In this document: positions 1 to 8,207 of the stretch, one piece after another
Numbering within the stretch: the first letter of the stretch is position 1
Layout: every line of letters starts with the position of its first letter
NCBI GenBank assembly: GCA_903837285.1
Contig: CAILUD010000190.1
Location: 1 to 53,959 of the forward strand
DNA: 53,959 nt
Source: an uncultured Bacteroidota bacterium
GTDB taxonomy: Bacteria; Bacteroidota; Bacteroidia; Bacteroidales; GWA2-32-17
Reading direction: 5' to 3'
The notes under the pieces: generated by a model
What the model saw: only the letters and a program-made list of their open reading frames with translations
The model's database searches: none
Told to the model about the DNA's origin: nothing
Position numbers and translations under genes: made by a program

Positions 1-1120
1 CAACTAATTTATCAATATCATCAAAATTATTAAAAATATTAAATGCAATTCTAATTATTCCACTTCTTATTGAAGTAAAAATATTTTTTGTTTCTAAATA
101 CGAAACTGCTTTTGAATTAAGCTCATTGCCAACAGTAATTGAGATTATTGCAGATCGTTCATTTATATTATCTATTGGAGATACTATTTTAATTTGTGCT
201 AGTTTTAGTTTATTTATTAAATAATCACCTAAATCCACTAATCTTAAATTAATATTTTCAAAACCTATATTATTAAGATATGCTAACGAGGATTTTAGTC
301 CCATTAATGTTTGAAGATTATATGTGCCGGTAATGTATCTTCTTGCAGTTGAGTGCAAAGAAAAAGGCTCGTTTTTTCCTGCATGTATTAATTCTTTTCC
401 TGTATCAACGGATAGCCACCCTGCAATTGGACTTGCAAATCGTTCCCTAAATTCAGGTGAAGTATAAAAAATTGTGCCTGTATGTCCAATAAAACCCCAC
501 TTGTGGATGGAGCAAGTCATCACATCAATATTACATTCTTTTACATCGACCTTAAAAAGTGGAAATCCCTGAGTAGCATTTACAATATAAAGAATATTTT
601 TTTGTTTTAACAATGTTCCCAATTTTTTTAAATCTTGTCGAAACCCTGTACTAAACTGTACATATGACGTAACAACAGCCAGAGTATTTTCATCAACTTG
701 TTCTAAAATATCTTCTACAGAAAAACGTGACTCTTTAGGTTTAACATATTTCATTTTAATTCCTTTATACTCAAACGGAACAGTATTAGAAGGAAATTCA
801 TCTAACATTGAAACAATGTTAAAAGGAGTTGATATTGATTCTTTAAAAGTGAGTGCCAATAGCGACATTGCAAATGAATTATTTGGCAATATGTTAATAT
901 TATCTGCTTCTGTATTTATCATTGAAGCCAGCACACCTCTTAATCTCTCAGTTTCAATTAAATCTTCCATAAAATGAATATCGCCAAACTGATTAAGTTT
1001 AGTATATGCTTTTATTATTGACTCCAGAACCTGATTTGGCAATGGCGACATACCGGCACTTTGAAAATATACTGTGTTTTTAGCTACAGGAAAATCATTT
1101 CGTATTAGTTCCCAATTCAT
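1..1120 (-). CDS. Class V aminotransferase family protein, 3' end cut by window edge
   Basis: Reading the minus strand from the ATG at 1118-1120 gives an open frame of 373 codons that runs off the left edge of the window. The translation starts MNWELIRNDFPVAKNTVYF and contains SIHKWGF, where K207 is the expected Schiff-base lysine for pyridoxal phosphate. The last visible residues (about FNNFDDIDKLV) resemble the C-terminal end of fold-type I class V enzymes, so probably only a few residues are missing. The family includes cysteine desulfurases, selenocysteine lyases and isopenicillin-N-epimerase-like enzymes. The HKW motif is closer to the epimerase-like branch than to IscS/SufS, but the substrate cannot be deduced. 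It is divergent from the AlkD-like gene, with about 70 bases between the start codons. Confidence 0.8.
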   Translation of the reverse strand, partial: MNWELIRNDFPVAKNTVYFQSAGMSPLPNQVLESIIKAYTKLNQFGDIHFMEDLIETERLRGVLASMINTEADNINILPNNSFAMSLLALTFKESISTPFNIVSMLDEFPSNTVPFEYKGIKMKYVKPKESRFSVEDILEQVDENTLAVVTSYVQFSTGFRQDLKKLGTLLKQKNILYIVNATQGFPLFKVDVKECNIDVMTCSIHKWGFIGHTGTIFYTSPEFRERFASPIAGWLSVDTGKELIHAGKNEPFSLHSTARRYITGTYNLQTLMGLKSSLAYLNNIGFENINLRLVDLGDYLINKLKLAQIKIVSPIDNINERSAIISITVGNELNSKAVSYLETKNIFTSIRSGIIRIAFNIFNNFDDIDKLV

Positions 1121-1165
1121 TTTAATTAATTTTTAACCAAAAGTAATTTATTTTGTTTGAATGTG

Positions 1166-1173
1166 TAATTTTG
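1166..1173 (+). promoter_or_regulatory. Putative -7 box of the AlkD-like gene
   Basis: TAATTTTG matches the Bacteroidota -7 consensus TAnnTTTG and ends 20 bases before the ATG at 1194. I see no clear TTTG at the -33 position. The box lies downstream of the alternative ATG at 1161, which favours the later start. Confidence 0.4.
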
Positions 1174-1193
1174 ATCACCAAAATTTTAATAAA

Positions 1194-1865
1194 ATGGAAA
1201 ATATTGAAGCAATAATATCCTGGCTTAACGAGAACAAAAATGAGAGTTTCCGTATTAAAATGGAACGTTTTGCAATAAAAACAGATACAGCATTTGGAAT
1301 AAGAGTTCCAGAATTAAGAAGCTTTGCAAAGCTAGTTGGAAAAAACACTGAATTAGCTCGCGAATTATGGAAGACAAATTATCATGAAGCCAGAATGATT
1401 GCAGTTTTAATTTCTAAACCCAATGAATTAACAGAAAAAGATATGGACTTATGGGTAAATGATTTTAATTCATGGGATATTTGCGATCAAGCATGCATGA
1501 ATATATATGACAAAACCCCTTTTGCTGATAAAAAAATATTTGAATGGTCACAAAGAGAAGAAGAGTACGTTAGGCGTGCGGCATTTGCATTAATTGCAAG
1601 TATTGCAGTTCATGATAAAAAAGCTAAAGACGAAAAATTCTTACCATACTTAGATTTAATTGAGAAATACTCATATGACAATAGAAATTTTGTGAAAAAA
1701 GCAGTAAACTGGGCATTAAGACAAATCGGAAAAAGAAATAGAGAGTTAGGCATTTTAGCTATTGAATGTTCTGAAAGACTATTAAAGCAACCACATAAAT
1801 CGGCTCACTGGATTGCCAAAGATGCAATAAAAGAATTGAATAATAAATGGGGATTGGATAACTAA
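1194..1865 (+). CDS. DNA alkylation repair protein, AlkD-like glycosylase
   Basis: This is a 223-residue all-helical HEAT-like repeat protein of the AlkC/AlkD superfamily. The family excises positively charged alkylated purines such as N7-alkylguanine and N3-alkyladenine from DNA in the cytoplasm. The residues known to be important in Bacillus cereus AlkD have matches here: the SWDICD segment (Trp plus catalytic Asp, in the WDxxD arrangement), VRRAAFAL (Arg) and VNWALRQIGKR (Trp). An in-frame ATG at 1161 would add 11 residues (MCNFDHQNFNK), but a TAnnTTTG box lies between the two ATGs, so I place the start at 1194 (MENIEAIISWL). The gene stands alone, with a convergent gene 13 bases past its stop. 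Confidence 0.88.
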   Translation: MENIEAIISWLNENKNESFRIKMERFAIKTDTAFGIRVPELRSFAKLVGKNTELARELWKTNYHEARMIAVLISKPNELTEKDMDLWVNDFNSWDICDQACMNIYDKTPFADKKIFEWSQREEEYVRRAAFALIASIAVHDKKAKDEKFLPYLDLIEKYSYDNRNFVKKAVNWALRQIGKRNRELGILAIECSERLLKQPHKSAHWIAKDAIKELNNKWGLDN

Positions 1866-1878
1866 AAACTATTCCTTA

Positions 1879-2310
1879 TTACTTAGCTATATTTGGCAGT
1901 TTATCCAATTCATCATCAACCTTATCATCAAAGCGAAGATTTTGTATTTGCCATTTATCATTTGGCTTATATAAAATAAAAGAAATTTGAATTGGCTGTC
2001 TATCGTATTTTATAAGATAACTTAAGAAAACATACGACTGTCCAGCTTGTTTTTTTATAAATAAATCATAACCCTGATAAGGACCTAAAAGAGGCGTAGC
2101 ACGACTTAGCCTTAATTTAATATTATCAATTACTTCTTTGCTTTGCTCCATATATTTATTTGTAGCAAATACAAAATCGATTGCCTTTTCGATTCCTACA
2201 TTTTTATAATAAACAAAAAAGCTATCAATTAATGATTCCGGGCTTGATTGAGCCTTAGAAAAATTACAAAAAACAGAAATAAAAAACAATAACAATATAG
2301 TTTTCTTCAT
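1879..2310 (-). CDS. Small secreted protein of unknown function
   Basis: The 143-residue product has a clear Sec signal peptide (MKKTILLLFFISVF...SKAQ), followed by a compact domain. The pattern of a helical first half and a strand-rich second half ending in WQIQNLRFDD is reminiscent of NTF2-like or DUF4783-like periplasmic domains, but I do not recognise the family with certainty. It is the last gene of a three-gene operon, starting 2 bases after the stop of the giant SprB-repeat protein. It may be an accessory factor or part of the same surface complex; that role is inference from position only. Confidence 0.7.
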   Translation of the reverse strand: MKKTILLLFFISVFCNFSKAQSSPESLIDSFFVYYKNVGIEKAIDFVFATNKYMEQSKEVIDNIKLRLSRATPLLGPYQGYDLFIKKQAGQSYVFLSYLIKYDRQPIQISFILYKPNDKWQIQNLRFDDKVDDELDKLPNIAK

Positions 2311-2312
2311 GT

Positions 2313-5300
2313 TTATCTGATTGTTGTTACGGCACCTGTTTTATTCCTGGTAACACCGTTCATATCTTTAAATGAAGCCATCCATGTATAAGAACCTATT
2401 TGAACTAGTTCCTTGCCGTTAGCTCTTCCATTCCAACCTTTACTAATATCGTGTGTGCTAAAAATAATTTCACCCCAACGATCAAAAATCATTAATTCAA
2501 ATGTATCAAAATCAATATTGGTTGCATAAACTTTAAACTCTTCGTTTCTATCATCTGCATCTGGCGAAAATGCCGATGGTGCATAGAATGTATATTCGCC
2601 GCTAACATTCATTACAGATTTGGAAGTATCAGAACACCCATAAGAATTTAATGCTATTAATGTAACATTATACTGATTAGGAATATTCAAATAGGTATGG
2701 TGTGGGTTATCTTCATTTGTAGAGTCTCCATCGCCAAAATACCAAAGATAATCGTTTGCATCAGTAGATAAATTAATAAAATTAACTTCAGGATTTATAA
2801 CATTTACTGCAATAGGATTTGTTATAAAACGAGCATCCGGATTAGGATATACAGTAATAAAATCTGCTATTTCGGCATGAGAAGTACAACCTCCGGCAGA
2901 AGTTACTGTTAAAGACACATCATAAGTTCCAGGCACTTCATAGGTGTGAGTAGGATTTTTAATTGTACTCGAATTCATAGAAATATCATCGCCAAAATTC
3001 CACAAATAAGTCTGACCAATAATTGGACTTATTTCATTAAAAATAACTGTTAAAGGAACACAACCACTTGTAACATTAGACATAAATCCAATTGGTGGAG
3101 AACTTAGTACAATTATATCTTTATAAAAAATAATTGGTGGAGTGCTGCAATTATCTTCAACCTTAATAACATATTGCGATGAATTAAGAGCATAATAAAT
3201 ATATGGTAAACTTATAATTAAAGAATCGTTAAATGTTATAACATATTGACTATTTCCACCCGAAACAATTCCAGTAATTATTATTGGTTCACCAGGGCAG
3301 ATAGTATCTTTATCTGCATTTACTTCAGCCGATAATGGCAAATAAACATTAACCATCTCTATATCTGTTGCTATACAACCATGATTATCGGTTACTGTAA
3401 CTTTATAATTAGTATTTACAATTGGCATTACATGAATTAAAGTATCAGTTTCGCCAGTATTCCACAAATAAGAATACCAAGCGGTACCGCCTGTTGCAGA
3501 TACAATAATATTTGCAGTATCACCTATGCAAATCCAAACATTTTCGGTAATTGATGCAAAAAGTTCACCTGGTTCAATAATTCTAACACTATCCACAACA
3601 GAGCAATTGTGACTATCTGTTACTGTTACAAAATACAATCCTGCATATAGTGTGTTAATATCTTCATTTACCGATCCTGTACTCCATATAATTTCATAAG
3701 GAGGAACACCACCCGAAACGGATAAATCTGCCGATCCATTTACCTCACCATAACAACGAACATCGGTGCCTATAATTATTGTAGCAACTGCCAAAGGAGG
3801 TTCAGAAACTGTTGCACTGGTAATAACTGTACATAAATTAAAATCAGTAATTGTTACAGTATAATTTCCTGCAAAAATATTATTTAAATCCTGAGTTGTT
3901 TGCCCAGAACTCCATTCATATGCATATGGAAGTGTTCCTCCAACGGGACTAAGATTTATTGCTCCAGTACTTAAGCCATGACATAACACATCGATAACAA
4001 TATATGTAACAGATAACGGAGCCGAAGGCTGAGAAATATAAACACTAGAAACCGATGTGCACAAATTAGAATCGGTTACAGTAACAGTATAATCACCAAA
4101 AACTAAATTTGCAAGATCTTCAGTAATTTCTCCATTACTCCAGATGTAATTATACGGAGGATTTCCACCATTAACAACTAAGTTTGCTGTTCCATCAGAA
4201 AGTCCATAACAACTTACATTTGTAGAGGCAATGGCTGTTATTAACAAAGGAGGCTGAGTAACTGTTTCTGTAAATATTTCAGTACAAAAATGAGTATCTG
4301 TTACTGTTACTGTATAAGTATTTGCAACAAGCGCATTAACATCCTGCACGGTATTACCATTTGTCCAGATGTAAGTATATCCAGGACTTCCACCTGAAAC
4401 AGAAATAGAAATCAATCCATTATTTCCATTAAAACAAAGAACATGAACAATTGAATCTAAAGAAATTGCAATAGGTGCTGCAGGTTCTGTAATTGTTGTT
4501 GTAGCAGTTTGCGGACAACCAGCAGCATCGGTTACAGAAAGAGTATATATGCCTGCGGGCAAATTAACAGCATTAGGATTTACACCTCCAATTGGTGACC
4601 ATTGATAGATATAATCAGGAGTTCCGCCCCAGACATTTGAGGTTATAGAACCTGTAATACCACCATTACATAAAACATGTGTTGGCGTTAAAGTTACAAA
4701 TATTGGAGGATTTGTTTCTGTTATGGTATCAGTTGCAATTAACGAACATCCATTTATATCACTAACAGTAACAGTGTAGATTCCCGAAAGAAGTCCTGAT
4801 TGAGTATTAACATTTGAGAATGAAGTATCAACAACACCATTTGACCACGAATAAATATAAGGTAAAGTTCCATAGTCCATTGTTATAGTAATATTACCAA
4901 TACTATCTCCAAAACAAACATTATCATTATCTGTAATAGAAACTATTTCCATAACAGGATTTGGAATCATAATTATTCCAGCAAATGTAGTATCTACATT
5001 AAATCCGGCTAACTCCCAAGTATTGTTATACCATGTAAGAGGAATATATCCTAAAGGAAGCGATAAATCAACTAATGGACCGATATGATAATCCCATAGA
5101 ATATGAGGAGGGTCAATTCCGCCGCCACCGTCATCGTATTCAGGGCCTCCTGAAGTATCGGTTCTTAAAGCACAATATGCCTCATTTGTTATTTCCGGAG
5201 AACAAAGTTCATAATAACATGTAGAATCGGCGCAATTAAAAGGAACTTTAATACAAAATTCGGGAACTATTGTTGATTTCATAATTGGAAAAGGAATATG

Positions 5301-6566
5301 AATATCAAACTCCAAAGCTGTTAGAAGAAAAGTAAAAGCTATACTATCCCAAACATGATTAGTAAAATCATTATCAAGATGAGCTGCAATTCCAATTGGC
5401 ATTTGCGGCCAGCCAAAACAAGGATAACGATAATTAAAATCCATACATGTTGGGAATGCAATTGAGTCTGATAAGCCCTGATCAACAATAATATTTCCAT
5501 TGTTAGGATTAGAAACAAAATATTCTACCGGAGTAGGAAATGTAAATACGGTATTTACTGTTGGATCGAAAAGCAAATCCTGCTGCATAGTGTTAGTGAT
5601 TGACATGTGTGCCGTCAACAAGGAATAATCAATGGTTATGCCTCCTCCCATATCGTAAGTACCATTAAGCATCGCTAAAAATTGTTGAATTGCTGGGCCT
5701 TGAGGTGGTGGAATTAGTCCAGCAACAGCTGATAAAAACTGAATTATATCAATATCTAAATTCATATATGTGCTATCGCCATTTGCTCCCAGGGTCTGAT
5801 GACACATATCAGAATTATCTAACCAATCGGTAGTTTCTATATATGGTAACGTTATCCAACCGCTTAATCCTATTCCAAATAAATTATTAAAAGTAATTGG
5901 CAAAATGGTATCATGGCAAAAACCAAAACCTAAGGGACTTGATGGGTCGGCACACGGATAAATGGTTTCACCTGTTAATCCATTTAAATAAAAAATAACA
6001 ATAGAATCTGTTGGTACCTGAATACTCATAATGTTAATGCTATCGCAACCCAACAAACACACGTATGCATCTACATCTAAACCAAAGCCAAAATCTAAAT
6101 CCAAAGAAATTACTCCTGCCTGAGGAAAATGAGAATATAATTCCCAACCTGGTTGAACCTCATAATTTGAATGTATAGTAACTATTTCGCCGGGATTAAA
6201 AGTAAAATTGTTTGGAACTTCTAAATTAACCTCAACGGGATAATCTACATCAAGCCAGCCGGTTGTCCAACCATGCATGTCGAATGTAGAGCCAACCTCA
6301 AACCAGGTATCAATATCTATCATTGCCCCCACTGGTTCGCCAAGAATATTATCCATATAACCAACAGAAACAACAGTATCAAAAGCAATATGGAATAAAT
6401 CAATATTTACATTTATGTTGAACGGGCTTCCATTTGGTCCCCACATATTTTGATTTTCGGTAGAATATGGGATATCGTGATTAATGAAGTATGTCTGAGC
6501 TTTGCTGCCAAAGTTCAGACTAAAAACAAGAATAGAAATAAATAATATGCGGATTAATGCCTTCAT
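2313..6566 (-). CDS. Large secreted SprB-repeat/PKD protein with type B T9SS sorting domain
   Basis: This is a 1417-residue surface or secreted protein. It has a signal peptide (residues 1-23, ending SKAQ) and a long N-terminal region of about 520 residues that I do not recognise. It then has six SprB-like repeats from about residue 549 to 1000, each starting near a Cys (CFGD, CNGG, CFNG, CYGL, CHGL, CYGE) and ending ITEP/VTQP/VSEP. An Ig-like stretch and two PKD domains (about 1150-1320; WNFGDD and WYFGDG motifs) follow. The last ~94 residues (YAPSAFSPDADDRNEEF ... IFDRWGEIIF ... GWNGRANGK ... SYTWMASFKDMNG) are the gliding-motility-associated C-terminal domain that marks type B T9SS cargo. 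Related proteins act as adhesins or motility-related filaments. It sits second in an operon between two small secreted proteins; no PorP/SprF partner, the usual neighbour of type B cargo, is adjacent. Confidence 0.9.
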   Translation of the reverse strand: MKALIRILFISILVFSLNFGSKAQTYFINHDIPYSTENQNMWGPNGSPFNINVNIDLFHIAFDTVVSVGYMDNILGEPVGAMIDIDTWFEVGSTFDMHGWTTGWLDVDYPVEVNLEVPNNFTFNPGEIVTIHSNYEVQPGWELYSHFPQAGVISLDLDFGFGLDVDAYVCLLGCDSINIMSIQVPTDSIVIFYLNGLTGETIYPCADPSSPLGFGFCHDTILPITFNNLFGIGLSGWITLPYIETTDWLDNSDMCHQTLGANGDSTYMNLDIDIIQFLSAVAGLIPPPQGPAIQQFLAMLNGTYDMGGGITIDYSLLTAHMSITNTMQQDLLFDPTVNTVFTFPTPVEYFVSNPNNGNIIVDQGLSDSIAFPTCMDFNYRYPCFGWPQMPIGIAAHLDNDFTNHVWDSIAFTFLLTALEFDIHIPFPIMKSTIVPEFCIKVPFNCADSTCYYELCSPEITNEAYCALRTDTSGGPEYDDGGGGIDPPHILWDYHIGPLVDLSLPLGYIPLTWYNNTWELAGFNVDTTFAGIIMIPNPVMEIVSITDNDNVCFGDSIGNITITMDYGTLPYIYSWSNGVVDTSFSNVNTQSGLLSGIYTVTVSDINGCSLIATDTITETNPPIFVTLTPTHVLCNGGITGSITSNVWGGTPDYIYQWSPIGGVNPNAVNLPAGIYTLSVTDAAGCPQTATTTITEPAAPIAISLDSIVHVLCFNGNNGLISISVSGGSPGYTYIWTNGNTVQDVNALVANTYTVTVTDTHFCTEIFTETVTQPPLLITAIASTNVSCYGLSDGTANLVVNGGNPPYNYIWSNGEITEDLANLVFGDYTVTVTDSNLCTSVSSVYISQPSAPLSVTYIVIDVLCHGLSTGAINLSPVGGTLPYAYEWSSGQTTQDLNNIFAGNYTVTITDFNLCTVITSATVSEPPLAVATIIIGTDVRCYGEVNGSADLSVSGGVPPYEIIWSTGSVNEDINTLYAGLYFVTVTDSHNCSVVDSVRIIEPGELFASITENVWICIGDTANIIVSATGGTAWYSYLWNTGETDTLIHVMPIVNTNYKVTVTDNHGCIATDIEMVNVYLPLSAEVNADKDTICPGEPIIITGIVSGGNSQYVITFNDSLIISLPYIYYALNSSQYVIKVEDNCSTPPIIFYKDIIVLSSPPIGFMSNVTSGCVPLTVIFNEISPIIGQTYLWNFGDDISMNSSTIKNPTHTYEVPGTYDVSLTVTSAGGCTSHAEIADFITVYPNPDARFITNPIAVNVINPEVNFINLSTDANDYLWYFGDGDSTNEDNPHHTYLNIPNQYNVTLIALNSYGCSDTSKSVMNVSGEYTFYAPSAFSPDADDRNEEFKVYATNIDFDTFELMIFDRWGEIIFSTHDISKGWNGRANGKELVQIGSYTWMASFKDMNGVTRNKTGAVTTIR

Positions 6567-6570
6567 TTAT

Positions 6571-7101
6571 TTATTCTTTTGTTTCATTAAATAGAACACT
6601 TAACAAGCTTTGTTTTAATGCTGGATAAAGAATCTTTTTTAACATGGTAGGATAACTGGCATTTAACCAGATTGTATTATGATAATCACCAGTAAAGAGC
6701 ATCATTCTTTCAAACTGTAGAACTTTTTTAGCGGTATCCGTTGATGTAGTTGTAAAACTAAGAGTATATAATTTGCCATCCATCCCATTACTCGTTTTTA
6801 TATCCTCAGTAGAAATCAATATTGCATTCTGAGTTTTAAAATATTCAGCCGTAAGACCTTCGGTAACTTGCAGATATGAAGTTCCTTCAACTGATGTAAC
6901 AGTAATAGAGGCAGAACTTCCAATATGTATAAACCCATTTATTTTATCAACAAACTTAAAGTGTGCCGGAGGAGTAATTAATATTTGTGTATTGGGAATA
7001 AGAAAAGGTTTAGGCTTATCAGATTTTAATGTATCAGCAGTTTGACTATATGACACAAAGGTCAGATATAATAAGACATTACACAATAAAAATATTCTCA
7101 T
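6571..7101 (-). CDS. Secreted protein of unknown function
   Basis: The 176-residue product has a signal peptide (MRIFLLCNVLLYLTFVSYSQ) and a mature domain that starts with a Lys/Pro-rich linker. The rest is predicted mixed alpha/beta (HFKFVDKINGFIHIGSSASITV, later MMLFTGDYHNTIWLNASYP). This pattern resembles small periplasmic proteins that form an alpha/beta sandwich, but I cannot name a family. It is the first gene of the operon with the SprB-repeat protein (4-base gap), so a joint role in export or surface assembly is plausible but unproven. No TAnnTTTG box was evident immediately upstream. Confidence 0.7.
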   Translation of the reverse strand: MRIFLLCNVLLYLTFVSYSQTADTLKSDKPKPFLIPNTQILITPPAHFKFVDKINGFIHIGSSASITVTSVEGTSYLQVTEGLTAEYFKTQNAILISTEDIKTSNGMDGKLYTLSFTTTSTDTAKKVLQFERMMLFTGDYHNTIWLNASYPTMLKKILYPALKQSLLSVLFNETKE

Positions 7102-7265
7102 TACAGTTTTCTGTAAGTTAAGTAAAGGTTTTAAAAGGGTACTATTTGGTTTTAAAATAAAAAAGGCAAATTATAACTATTTTTTGAATATTGCTATAAA
7201 ATAAACATGTTTTTAGTCATTAAATTAATGTTTTTCATTTTCTATTATTCTACATTTTAAAAAAC

Positions 7266-7288
7266 ATTTAACTCCTCTGGAGTTAAAT
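7266..7288. repeat. Short palindrome with 3-base loop in intergenic region 7102-7491
   Basis: ATTTAACTCC and GGAGTTAAAT pair perfectly around a TCT loop. The core CTCCTCTGGAG also occurs at 7901-7917 (GGACTCC TCT GGAGTCC). A further small palindrome, AAATCC TAC GGATTT, lies near 7318-7333, and a degenerate AGGTCGAAA repeat at 7361-7380. Apart from these and the -7 box at 7470, I see nothing in the 390 bases between 7101 and 7492. Confidence 0.6.
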
Positions 7289-7469
7289 TCTAGGATTATT
7301 TCTTTTTTAAAAACATTAAAATCCTACGGATTTTTTAAGATAAAATTAATTATAACTTTCAGGTCGAAAAACTTAACAGCATGAAAAAACCCTATAGATC
7401 TCTAAAGTAAATGTATAAGTCAACATGCCTTAATATGAAAATTTTAGAATGATTTTTAAAGCTTAAAAT

Positions 7470-7477
7470 TATCTTTG
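7470..7477 (+). promoter_or_regulatory. Putative -7 box for the DMT-family gene
   Basis: TATCTTTG fits TAnnTTTG and ends 14 bases before the ATG at 7492, leaving a very short leader. No convincing -33 TTTG is visible. Confidence 0.45.
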
Positions 7478-7491
7478 TAAAAAATTATTTT

Positions 7492-7821
7492 ATGTGGACA
7501 ATTCTTCTACTTACAGTTTCAAATATTTTTATGACTATTGCGTGGTATGGTCATTTAAAATTTAAAGACGTAACATTATGGAAAGTAGTTTTAATTTCAT
7601 GGCTTATTGCATTTGTTGAATATTGTTTTATGGTACCGGCAAACAGAGTAGGATATGGACAATTTAATGCTTTTGAATTGAAAACCATACAGGAAGTAAT
7701 AGGTCTTGTCGTATTTTCTGCCTTTGCAGTACTTTATTTAAACGAAAGTTTAAAATGGAATTATATTGTTGGCTTTGTTTTTATGGTGCTGGCAGTATTT
7801 TTTATTTTTAAGAAGTGGTAA
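7492..7821 (+). CDS. DMT family small membrane protein (DUF486)
   Basis: The 109-residue protein has four hydrophobic helices (near residues 1-20, 30-47, 68-84 and 88-106) and no signal peptide. The WYGHLKF segment in the first third and the VPANRVGYGQF...LKTIQEV segment in the middle are characteristic of the DUF486 branch of the drug/metabolite transporter superfamily. The length fits the family, which is about 110-120 residues, half the size of EamA transporters, and presumably works as a dimer in the inner membrane. No substrate is known. The gene is monocistronic and surrounded by palindromic intergenic repeats. Confidence 0.85.
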   Translation: MWTILLLTVSNIFMTIAWYGHLKFKDVTLWKVVLISWLIAFVEYCFMVPANRVGYGQFNAFELKTIQEVIGLVVFSAFAVLYLNESLKWNYIVGFVFMVLAVFFIFKKW

Positions 7822-7857
7822 AGCTGTAGAATTGAATCACTTCTCGATTTGAGATAA

Positions 7858-7881
7858 CTGTCAGGTCGAAAGACCTGACAG
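7858..7881. repeat. GAAA-loop hairpin repeat, copy 1
   Basis: CTGTCAGGTC, a GAAA loop, then GACCTGACAG: a perfect 10-bp stem closed by a GNRA-type tetraloop when read on the plus strand. The flank CAAGGG follows here and at 8037. Other copies are at 8013-8036, 25966-25989 and 26050-26073. Confidence 0.85.
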
Positions 7882-8012
7882 CAAGGGAAACAAACATAAG
7901 GACTCCTCTGGAGTCCAACAAAATCGGGATGAAGTAAATATTGAAAAGTTGAATGGGTTTCATTCATCCTTACTTCTCGATACGCTTCGCTACTCGAAGT
8001 AGCAAATGGACA

Positions 8013-8036
8013 CTGACAGGTCGAAAGACCTGACAG
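8013..8036. repeat. GAAA-loop hairpin repeat, copy 2
   Basis: Same element as at 7858, but with one arm mismatch (CTGACAGGTC / GACCTGACAG). The GAAA loop and the downstream CAAGG flank are retained. Confidence 0.8.
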
Positions 8037-8162
8037 CAAGGGAAGGAGTCCAACCATACTCAACGAAAGATTAAATGGATACAGTCAGGTTAAAAAACCA
8101 GCAACCAATAAAAACTTGCTAATCCATTTGTTGGAGAATAACACCAACAAAGGCGAAAATAA

Positions 8163-8198
8163 TACCATTTATCCGCCGCGGCGGATTATAAAATAGCC
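8163..8198. repeat. 36-base dispersed repeat with GC-rich palindrome, copy 1
   Basis: It begins TACCATTT, contains TCCGCCGCGGCGGA, and ends ATTATAAAATAGCC. The copy at 31171-31206 matches at 33 of 36 positions. Both lie in gaps between genes. Confidence 0.8.
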
Positions 8199-8207
8199 CA
8201 TTTTTTT

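Larger units (their letters stand above)
7822..8207. repeat. 386-base intergenic nest of palindromic repeats
   Basis: This gap has no credible gene but at least five foldable elements: a hairpin at 7858-7881, GGACTCC/GGAGTCC at 7901-7917, an ACTTCTCGA...CTACTCGAAGT element at 7972-8000, an imperfect copy of the first hairpin at 8013-8036, an interrupted hairpin at 8127-8155 (TTTGTTGG ... CCAACAAA), and a GC-rich palindrome inside 8163-8198. Several recur elsewhere in the window. A minus-strand open frame of 100 codons across the region is made of these repeats and is probably not a gene. Confidence 0.75.

Noticed and set aside
7761-8063. Minus-strand open frame of 100 codons
   Set aside because: It overlaps the end of the DMT gene and consists mainly of palindromic repeats; composition is unlike a real protein.
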